This document shows positions 1-6,081 of a DNA stretch of 37,607 nucleotides, in pieces; the first letter of the stretch is position 1; every line of letters starts with the position of its first letter. The notes under the pieces were generated by a model that worked only from the letters and a program-made list of their open reading frames with translations, had not been told where the DNA came from and did no database searches. The DNA comes from an uncultured Clostridia bacterium (lineage in GTDB: Bacteria > Bacillota > Clostridia > Christensenellales > Borkfalkiaceae): contig CAMWNA010000008.1 in NCBI GenBank assembly GCA_947175515.1, positions 1 to 37,607 on the forward strand. The letters run 5' to 3'. Made by a program: the position numbers and the translations under genes.

Positions 1-78
1 CGCGTGGGGGCGGTGATGTGTTAAATAGACAGATCATGTGGAGTTTTGTTTTAATATTTTCACCCCCCCCTTAATTAT

Positions 79-600
79 TTATTTTTCAATAAAATTAACG
101 TCAGAAATATCTAATCTGTCAAGCTTAACCATCATACATCTTTGGAAAGGCATTGTTGCATCCTTTTTATTTGAATATTCAAGCTTATAATAAATTTTTA
201 AAGTTTTATCTTCCAAAGCCGTCTTTTTTAAATAATATTCTCTGTATGGATACATATCACCAAAAATATGAAGCAAAACCATTTCCTTATCGAAATCAAC
301 GGAAATAGGACAGGCGGTAAAGATATTTTTAAATTGGTTTTCTTCGGTTATTATAAACGACCTTGATGACGGCGAATTTTTGTCATAAATATATTCTTCG
401 GGCGGTTCATCGGAATCGTCGTCCTCAACATAATCGTCGTTAAGATAATAGGCTTTAACTCTGTTTTCCCTTAAAAAATCTTCGTCTATCCACTCTTCTA
501 CCCTGCTGTACATTACTGCATTGTATTTTACGTTGCAGCCTGACAAAATACTCAAACACAAAAGCGTACATATTGCTATTAATATTATTTTTTTATTCAT
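79..600 (-). CDS. Hypothetical lipoprotein
   Basis: The product is 173 residues. It starts with a short positive N-terminus and a hydrophobic stretch ending in the lipobox LSGC (Cys22), so it should be a secreted lipoprotein on the outer face of the membrane. After the lipobox comes an acidic, Asp/Glu/Tyr-rich linker (about residues 35-75). The C-terminal half alternates hydrophobic and polar residues in a beta-rich pattern. The ATG has a good ribosome binding site (AGGAGAG, 5 nt upstream). The gene is clearly more AT-rich than the opp block next to it and has its own promoter and an attenuator-like leader (see 628-794). I do not recognise the family. The C-terminal half vaguely recalls PrcB-C-like domains, but that is a guess. 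The lipoprotein assignment is solid; the function is unknown. Confidence 0.8.
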   Translation of the reverse strand: MNKKIILIAICTLLCLSILSGCNVKYNAVMYSRVEEWIDEDFLRENRVKAYYLNDDYVEDDDSDEPPEEYIYDKNSPSSRSFIITEENQFKNIFTACPISVDFDKEMVLLHIFGDMYPYREYYLKKTALEDKTLKIYYKLEYSNKKDATMPFQRCMMVKLDRLDISDVNFIEK

Positions 601-627
601 AAGCTCTCCTTTTCATAAATTAATTCA

Positions 628-670
628 ATAAAAAAAGCGCAAAATAATCACCGAGATTTCTTTTGCGCTT
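628..670 (-). terminator. Intrinsic terminator in the leader of the 79-600 lipoprotein gene (putative attenuator)
   Basis: A 10-bp stem (635-644 with 661-670) is followed on the minus strand by a run of seven T. The loop can form a further small AATC/GATT stem. It sits between the promoter at 766-794 and the gene start at 600, so most transcripts would have to read through it. It directly abuts the stop codon of a five-codon ORF at 669-686. Confidence 0.75.
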
Positions 671-686
671 AAAATGTATTATGCAT
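669..686 (-). CDS. Putative five-codon leader peptide (MHNTF)
   Basis: An ATG is followed by four sense codons and TAA, giving MHNTF. It is preceded by a near-ideal ribosome binding site, AGGAGG at 696-701, 9 nt upstream. The TAA overlaps the first bases of the 5' arm of the terminator at 628-670. A ribosome terminating here would cover that arm and could prevent the hairpin forming. The ORF is too short to judge by coding statistics. The support is the strong ribosome binding site and the exact placement between promoter and terminator. Confidence 0.4.
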   Translation of the reverse strand: MHNTF

Positions 687-765
687 TGGTGTATACCTCC
701 TTTTTATATTTTATTAATACACAGAACTTTATGCCTGTCTCCTTTAATACCTTATTTACATTTCA

Positions 766-794
766 ATATTACCATAATCCGGTAAAAGTGTCAA
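766..794 (-). promoter_or_regulatory. Sigma-A promoter for the leader and the 79-600 lipoprotein gene
   Basis: The -35 is a perfect TTGACA (789-794), the spacer is 17 bp and the -10 is TAATAT (766-771). The transcript would start near 759, leaving a leader of about 160 nt before the lipoprotein ATG. A second purine-rich AAAGGAG lies in the leader near 739-745 with no obvious ORF behind it. Confidence 0.75.
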
Positions 795-841
795 TACCCG
801 CTTTAAAACATATAATAAGAACAGTTTGATTGATAAAGATG

Positions 842-870
842 AAAAAAAGGACGGAGCAAACCGTCCTTTT
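842..870 (-). terminator. Intrinsic terminator at the end of the opp operon
   Basis: An 8-bp stem AAGGACGG/CCGTCCTT with a 6-nt loop is followed on the minus strand by a T run. It lies directly after the stop codon of the small membrane protein at 883. This marks the 3' end of the long minus-strand block that begins near 22400. Confidence 0.85.
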
Positions 871-882
871 ATATTTATAAAT

Positions 883-1137
883 TTAACTTAGCCAGAGATA
901 GGCAAGCGCGACCATTGCGCCGAGCGCAAGAATAACTATAACGAAGAAAGGGGCGTACGCCGCGAACGCGCCGCGCACCATTTGCCAGTATTCCTTTCTT
1001 GAAATTTTATGGCGCACCCTTTTTTCGCCGTTATTTTTTTTCCTTGACGGGTCGTACCAACGGAAACCGTCAATATTCATATCGGCGAAGGTCGTTTCTA
1101 TATCGAGGTCATCGTCCTTCCTATTCTTTCGGGACAT
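883..1137 (-). CDS. Small single-pass membrane protein, last gene of the opp operon
   Basis: The product is 84 residues. The N-terminal 55 are hydrophilic and charged. The C-terminal part is one hydrophobic segment (about residues 58-83) ending almost at the stop, so it is probably a tail-anchored or N-in single-span protein. The gene overlaps the end of oppF by 17 bp, and its ribosome binding site (GAGGTAAAAG) lies inside oppF, so the two are probably translationally coupled. Residues 43-52 contain HKISRKEYWQ, which shares the pattern HxISRKExxQ with the N-terminal extension of the OppD-like protein in the same operon (HYISRKESRQ, residues 12-21). I do not recognise the family. Position and shared motif suggest an accessory component of this transporter; that is inference. 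Confidence 0.75.
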   Translation of the reverse strand: MSRKNRKDDDLDIETTFADMNIDGFRWYDPSRKKNNGEKRVRHKISRKEYWQMVRGAFAAYAPFFVIVILALGAMVALAYLWLS

Positions 1138-2629
1138 CTTTTACCTCGGATTTCGCCGGTTTTTTAGCGGCGGGCTTTTTCGCCGCAGGTTTTACGGCAG
1201 GGGTCTTCTTTGCCGCGGGCTTTTTCGCCGTTACGGATTTAGTTGCAGTCGTATTTTTTGCCGCAGGCTTTTTGGTTGCGGCTTTTTTTGCAGGCTGCTT
1301 TTGCGCCTTTTCTGCCGGAACCTCTTCAACTGCCGCCATAGCTATTTCGTCAGCGCCCGAAGTTACCGGTACGGGAGGATTGAACGCTTCGTCAACCGCT
1401 TCAACGGTTATATCCTCAATCGTGCGGCGGTTAACGGGTTTTACTTCCTCAACAGGCTCTTCCGCCTTTTCTTCCGACTGCTTATTGCGTTTGAATAAGG
1501 ACTTAACCTTATTTACAACCGCGTGCTTAACTTTACCCGTCCAGCCCTTCCACTTGGGGGCGTTTTCAATAGCTTCGGCTTCAAGCTGGTCGTTTACGTC
1601 CGCCTGAATTAAAAGCTGCTTGTTTTCCTCCGCAGTATTATAGAGATGGCACGCACAGAAATGACCCTCCTCAACCTCTTTATAAAGTGGAGCTATGCGC
1701 GAACAGATTCCCATACAGCTTTCGCAGCGGGTATGGAATTTACAGCCCTTGGGAGGATTGACGGGCGAGGGAATATCGCCCTTTAAAATAATTCTGTTCA
1801 TCTTCACGTGCGGATTGGGCACGGGAACAGCCGAGAACAGCGCGCGTGTGTACGGGTGCAGGGTATTATTGAAAATCGCGTCCTTACTGCCGTACTCTAC
1901 CATGCTGCCTAAGTACATTACACCGACTTCGTCGGAAATGTGTTTAACGACGGACAAATCGTGCGAAATAAACACGTAAGTGAGCCCGAGCGTTTTTCTC
2001 AGCTCGATGAGCATATTTATTATCTGCGCCTGTATCGATACGTCAAGCGCGGAAACGGGCTCGTCGCAGATAACCAGTTCCGGCTTTAATGCAAGCGCAC
2101 GCGCAATACAGATACGCTGTCTTTGTCCGCCCGAAAATTCGTGCGGATAGCGTTCAAAGTAGTGCGGTTGAAGTCCGCACATTTGCATTACGCTTAAAAC
2201 GTAGTCGTGATATTCCGATTTGGAAACTATTTTATGCTGTTTTGCCGCTTCGCCGATAATTTCACCGACGGTAAGTCTTGGTGACAAGCTTGCGTACGGG
2301 TCCTGAAAAATCATCTGCATATTGGGGCGCAGTTTATCAAATTCACGGTTCTTTAAGGCGGTTACCTTCTGACCCTTGAAGTACACTTCGCCGCCGGTTA
2401 CGTCGTAAAGGCGGAGTATGCTTCTGCCCATCGTCGTTTTGCCGCAGCCGCTTTCGCCGACTATTCCAAGCGTTTTACCCTTCTGCAATCTGAAAGAAAC
2501 GCCGTCTACAGCCTTCAAAAACTTTATGGGTTTGCCGAAGAAGTTAGTATCTACGGGGAAGTACTGCTTTAAATCCTTAACCTCTAAAAACGCGTCGTTT
2601 TCGGGAAGGTTATTTTCTAACTCAGCCAT
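1121..2629 (-). CDS. oppF: Oligopeptide ABC transporter ATP-binding protein (OppF-like) with a long Lys/Ala/Pro-rich tail
   Basis: The product is 502 residues; OppF proteins are usually about 310-340. It powers peptide import by ATP hydrolysis as one half of the cytoplasmic ATPase pair. Visible motifs are Walker A GESGCGKT (58-65), the signature SGGQRQR, Walker B LVICDEP, the D-loop SALD and the switch ISHD. A C-terminal oligopeptide/dipeptide domain follows with the Cys pattern CKFHTRCESCMGIC. Related OppD/F proteins can carry an iron-sulphur cluster at these cysteines. From about residue 333 there is a 170-residue extension: first charged, then (443-502) a run of KKPAAK-type repeats resembling the tail of histone H1. 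The start is clear (GGAGGTGAAAA before ATG) and overlaps the oppD stop by 8 bp. The transporter assignment is secure; the role of the tail is unknown. Confidence 0.93.
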   Translation of the reverse strand: MAELENNLPENDAFLEVKDLKQYFPVDTNFFGKPIKFLKAVDGVSFRLQKGKTLGIVGESGCGKTTMGRSILRLYDVTGGEVYFKGQKVTALKNREFDKLRPNMQMIFQDPYASLSPRLTVGEIIGEAAKQHKIVSKSEYHDYVLSVMQMCGLQPHYFERYPHEFSGGQRQRICIARALALKPELVICDEPVSALDVSIQAQIINMLIELRKTLGLTYVFISHDLSVVKHISDEVGVMYLGSMVEYGSKDAIFNNTLHPYTRALFSAVPVPNPHVKMNRIILKGDIPSPVNPPKGCKFHTRCESCMGICSRIAPLYKEVEEGHFCACHLYNTAEENKQLLIQADVNDQLEAEAIENAPKWKGWTGKVKHAVVNKVKSLFKRNKQSEEKAEEPVEEVKPVNRRTIEDITVEAVDEAFNPPVPVTSGADEIAMAAVEEVPAEKAQKQPAKKAATKKPAAKNTTATKSVTAKKPAAKKTPAVKPAAKKPAAKKPAKSEVKDVPKE

Positions 2630-3929
2630 TTTTCACCTCCGCGTCTTTTTCATACAGATAGCAGGAAACGCTGTGCGTGTCCGTCACCTTCATAAGTCTG
2701 GGATATTCGCCCGAGCATTTGCCCATACACTTTTCGCATCTGTCGCGGAAATAGCAGTAATCGGGCATATTTATGGGGTTGGGAACGAAGCCGGGGATAC
2801 AGTACAGTTCGTCAACTTCGCCGTCTACGGTGGGTTTGCTCTTTTGCAGACCTATCGTATAAGGGTGCAGAGGGTTATCGAAGATGTCCTCCGCGGTGCC
2901 CATTTCTATTACCTTACCTGCGTACATAACGACGACGAAGTCAGCCATTTCGGCAACCACGCCCAAGTCGTGCGTGATAAGCATAATAGAACCGTTTATT
3001 TTGCCTTTGATTTCCCTTAACAAGTCCAATATCTGCGCCTGAATAGTAACGTCGAGCGCGGTAGTCGGCTCGTCCGCGACGATAAGCTTGGGATTGCACA
3101 AAAGCGCGATAGCAATCATTACCCTTTGGCGCATACCGCCCGAAAGCTCGTGCGGATATTTTTTGTACACGCCTTCGGGGTCGGCAATTCCTACAAGCTT
3201 AAGCATTTCAATGCTTCTTGCCTTGACCTGCTGTTTGGAAATACCTTCAATATGCAGTCTGCCTACTTCGTTAAGTTGGTTGCCTATTGTAAACACGGGA
3301 TTTAAAGAAGTCATCGGCTCTTGGAAAATCATTGAAATTTCCCTGCCGCGGATTGAGCGCATAGCTTCGGTGGGCATTTTCGCAATATCCACTACGCGGC
3401 TTTCCATTTCGTAAGTATTTCCGCCGAGCGCGTTCTTCTTGATTATCGGCTTGCCTTTTGCGTTGAGCTTTACCTTCTCTTCTCCGTTCTCGTCGGTTTC
3501 GGTTTCGTATACAGGAATTTTTCTGCCGCGCGAGTCGCGTTTAAAGACGTCGGCGCGGAATCGGATTGAACCGCTGACGATTTGTCCGCTTGGAGCCTGA
3601 ACGAGCTGCATCATTGAAAGCGAGGTCACGCTTTTGCCGCAGCCGCTTTCGCCGACTATGCCGACGGTGGAGCCTGCGGGAACGGAGAACGTTACACCGT
3701 TAACTGCCTTTACGGTGCCCGCGTCCGAGAAAAAGTAAGTGTGCAGGTCTTCGACTTCAACGATATTTTTATCGTCCTTCATTTCGGTAGTGTAGTCGTC
3801 AACCTTAACCTTGCGTTTTTTCTGCTTTTCGAATTTGCGGATTGCTTTGGAATTTTCCCTTGCAATCTGCCGCGACTCCTTGCGGGAGATATAATGTTTT
3901 TTCTTATCTTGCGTCTTTTCGTTCGCCAT
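2622..3929 (-). CDS. oppD: Oligopeptide ABC transporter ATP-binding protein (OppD-like)
   Basis: The product is 435 residues, longer than the usual 330-350. It is the second ATPase of the peptide importer. Walker A GESGCGKS is at 93-100, followed by Q-loop FQEPMTSLNP, signature SGGMRQR, Walker B LIVADEP, TTALD and switch ITHD. The C-terminal domain has the usual conserved cysteines (CYFRDRCEKCMGKC). Two additions account for the length. One is a strongly basic N-terminal extension of about 50 residues. The other is an insert at about 123-180, between Walker A and the Q-loop, rich in Lys, Glu and Gly. The gene starts 3 bp after the oppC stop and uses an AGAGG ribosome binding site that overlaps the end of oppC. 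Role secure, additions unexplained. Confidence 0.93.
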   Translation of the reverse strand: MANEKTQDKKKHYISRKESRQIARENSKAIRKFEKQKKRKVKVDDYTTEMKDDKNIVEVEDLHTYFFSDAGTVKAVNGVTFSVPAGSTVGIVGESGCGKSVTSLSMMQLVQAPSGQIVSGSIRFRADVFKRDSRGRKIPVYETETDENGEEKVKLNAKGKPIIKKNALGGNTYEMESRVVDIAKMPTEAMRSIRGREISMIFQEPMTSLNPVFTIGNQLNEVGRLHIEGISKQQVKARSIEMLKLVGIADPEGVYKKYPHELSGGMRQRVMIAIALLCNPKLIVADEPTTALDVTIQAQILDLLREIKGKINGSIMLITHDLGVVAEMADFVVVMYAGKVIEMGTAEDIFDNPLHPYTIGLQKSKPTVDGEVDELYCIPGFVPNPINMPDYCYFRDRCEKCMGKCSGEYPRLMKVTDTHSVSCYLYEKDAEVKNG

Positions 3930-3932
3930 TTG

Positions 3933-5042
3933 TTACCTCTTCATCTTGGGGTCGAACGCGTCGCGCAGTCCGTCGCCCACGAAGTTGAATGCGAGAATTG
4001 CAAGCGTTATACATATACCTGCGCCCAGCCAAAGGTTAGGATAATAATTCCTGTACCGTGACTGCGAAGCAAGCTGAATCATATTGCCCCAAGTTGCGGT
4101 GCCTATCGGTGCTCCTATGCCCAGATAGCCGAGCGTGGCTTCCATAAGTATTACGCTGCCCAAGCCCAAAGTCATAAATACTATTAACTGCGGTATTACG
4201 TTGGGCAGTAAGTGCTTGAATATCTTTTTGCCCGTTGAAAGTCCCGAACACTTCGCCGCGAGCATAAATTCCTGCTCCCTTAAAGAAAGTATCTGACCCC
4301 TGACTAGCTTCGCAACGCCCGTCCAGCCCAATAGGGTTAGTACGAGCATCATATAGTATAGTTTGGAAATAGTTACTATTCCCAGCGAATCAAACACCGC
4401 GCCTAATATAAGCATTATAGGAAGCGACGGTATACAGCTTAGAATATCTACTATACGCATTATAAGCTGATCGACCCATTTGCCGAAGTAGCCTGCAAGT
4501 CCGCCTAACAGCACGCCGAGAAGCGTTTCCAACAGCACTACGACAAAGCCTATCGTAAGCGATACCCTGCCGCCGTACATCAGACGCGTGAAAACGTCGT
4601 TGCCGTCATAGTCGGTACCCATCCAGTGGTCGGCGGTTATTCCGCCCAAGCTGTTGTAGGGCAGAAGGTTGCCGTCTAACGTTACGTCGTACGCTTCGTA
4701 AACAGTGCCGTCCTCGCCCACGTAAGTAATGGGAATATAAGTACCGATAAGATTGATATGTTCGTAGTCCTTAACCGAGCCGCCGTTGCCGCTCCATTTG
4801 GAGAAAACGGGACCCAAAAACGAAAATGCAAACAAAGCAATTAACGCCACCAAACCGATGACGGACAGCTTAGAGCGGAAGAACCGCTTTAAAACAGTCA
4901 TACCGGGAGAAAGAACCTTTGCTCTTTCAGTCAGGTTTTCGCCGTGCAGGTTGTCGTTGAAGTTGTTGTTAGCGCCGCTTACTGGTGCGACGTCTTCCGC
5001 TTCGGGAACGGCGTTTTGCAGTATTTCTTTATTTTCTTCCAT
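3933..5042 (-). CDS. oppC: Oligopeptide ABC transporter permease (OppC-like)
   Basis: The product is 369 residues, somewhat longer than typical OppC (about 300). It is an inner-membrane channel subunit. It has a cytoplasmic N-terminus, a first membrane span (about 60-80), then an extracellular loop of about 65 residues, and a core of five spans. The EAA-type loop contacting the ATPase is visible as AAKCSGLSTGKKIFKHLLPN. The usual N-terminal pattern before the core, HWMGTDYDGNDVFTR, is present and is characteristic of OppC/DppC. The ribosome binding site is GGGAGG just upstream. It lies 11 bp after oppB. It should form a heterodimer with the OppB protein. Confidence 0.93.
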   Translation of the reverse strand: MEENKEILQNAVPEAEDVAPVSGANNNFNDNLHGENLTERAKVLSPGMTVLKRFFRSKLSVIGLVALIALFAFSFLGPVFSKWSGNGGSVKDYEHINLIGTYIPITYVGEDGTVYEAYDVTLDGNLLPYNSLGGITADHWMGTDYDGNDVFTRLMYGGRVSLTIGFVVVLLETLLGVLLGGLAGYFGKWVDQLIMRIVDILSCIPSLPIMLILGAVFDSLGIVTISKLYYMMLVLTLLGWTGVAKLVRGQILSLREQEFMLAAKCSGLSTGKKIFKHLLPNVIPQLIVFMTLGLGSVILMEATLGYLGIGAPIGTATWGNMIQLASQSRYRNYYPNLWLGAGICITLAILAFNFVGDGLRDAFDPKMKR

Positions 5043-5053
5043 AACGTCCTCCC

Positions 5054-6055
5054 TTATTTCCCCAGCTTTACGCGGGGGTCAACCACTACGTACATTAAAT
5101 CTGCAAGCAAAGTGCCCAAGACCGTAAGCACGGCTATAAACATATTGTAGCCCATTGCCAGAGGTACGTCGCCTATTTTCAACGCGTTATACGCCGTTTG
5201 TCCGATACCGGGGATGTCGAATACCGTTTCTGTTATCATAGCTCCGCCGAACAGCATAGGAAGCGTTGACGATAATACGGTGATAAGGGGAATGAGCGTG
5301 TTCCTGAAAACGTGCTTGTAAACTACCTTTCCTTCCGAAAGACCTTTAGCGCGCGCCGTCCTTATGTAGTCGGCGTTGAGCACTTCAAGGGTATTAGTTC
5401 TAGTATACCTCATAAGCGAGCCGATATCGAGGATTACCATTACGAATATCGGCAGGACAAGGTGCCACGCCATATCGCCGAAGCGGGCGAACGCGCTTGC
5501 GTCGTGGGGAAGTCCGGAAGAAACCAGACCGCCCGTTTCAAACCAGCCCAGATCGACGGCAAACCATTTAATAAGCATATTGCCGAGGAAGAAGGACGGG
5601 AACGCCATACCTATCATACAAAGCACGGTTACGGTGTAATCGACTTTGCCGTATTGGTTGCAAGCGCACTTGATACCCAAAGGTATTGCGATAAGCATTT
5701 CTATAATGAGCGAAACGAAGGAAATACCGAACGAAATGCCCATTCTGTCTTTTATTATCGTTTCAACCTTGATGTTGTACTGGAAGGAGGTGCCCATATC
5801 GCCCTTTAAAAAGCCGGTGAGCCAACCCCAGTATCCTTTTAGAATTCCAAGAAAGCTATCGTCGTCCAGACCGTACAGTGCAAGCAGACGCTGCAATTCC
5901 TCTTCCGAAATACCGCCGTTATTGGACATCTGTGTTGTTACTTTATCCACGATGTAGTTAACGGGCATTAGACGGATAAGGAAGTATATCAGTATCGATA
6001 TTCCGAAAAGTATCAGAACGGCGATAAGCAATCTTTTTATAACGTATTTTGCCAT
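5054..6055 (-). CDS. oppB: Oligopeptide ABC transporter permease (OppB-like)
   Basis: The product is 333 residues, normal for OppB/DppB. The N-terminus (KYVIKRLLIAVLILFGIS) is the typical first span of these permeases, and about six membrane spans can be seen. The ATPase-contact loop is RTARAKGLSEGKVVYKHVFR, and the C-terminal region (ITETVFDIPGIG) is strongly family-like. The ribosome binding site GGAG lies 8 nt before the ATG. It is separated from oppA by 26 bp and from oppC by 11 bp. It pairs with the OppC-like protein to form the translocation channel. Confidence 0.94.
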   Translation of the reverse strand: MAKYVIKRLLIAVLILFGISILIYFLIRLMPVNYIVDKVTTQMSNNGGISEEELQRLLALYGLDDDSFLGILKGYWGWLTGFLKGDMGTSFQYNIKVETIIKDRMGISFGISFVSLIIEMLIAIPLGIKCACNQYGKVDYTVTVLCMIGMAFPSFFLGNMLIKWFAVDLGWFETGGLVSSGLPHDASAFARFGDMAWHLVLPIFVMVILDIGSLMRYTRTNTLEVLNADYIRTARAKGLSEGKVVYKHVFRNTLIPLITVLSSTLPMLFGGAMITETVFDIPGIGQTAYNALKIGDVPLAMGYNMFIAVLTVLGTLLADLMYVVVDPRVKLGK

Positions 6056-6081
6056 TAAAATTACTCCGGTGTGTTATCGGT

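Noticed and set aside
5-70. Inverted repeat of G-rich and C-rich tracts (5-14 with 61-70, including eight consecutive C)
   Set aside because: One mismatch, a loop of about 46 nt and no T run on the minus strand, so not a convincing terminator for the 79-600 gene. The homopolymer could also be error-prone sequence.
999-1607. Open frame on the plus strand with Ala/Phe/Gly-rich repeats
   Set aside because: It is the antisense of the KKPAAK repeat tail of OppF; low-complexity coding on one strand gives a long open frame on the other. No ribosome binding site or promoter.
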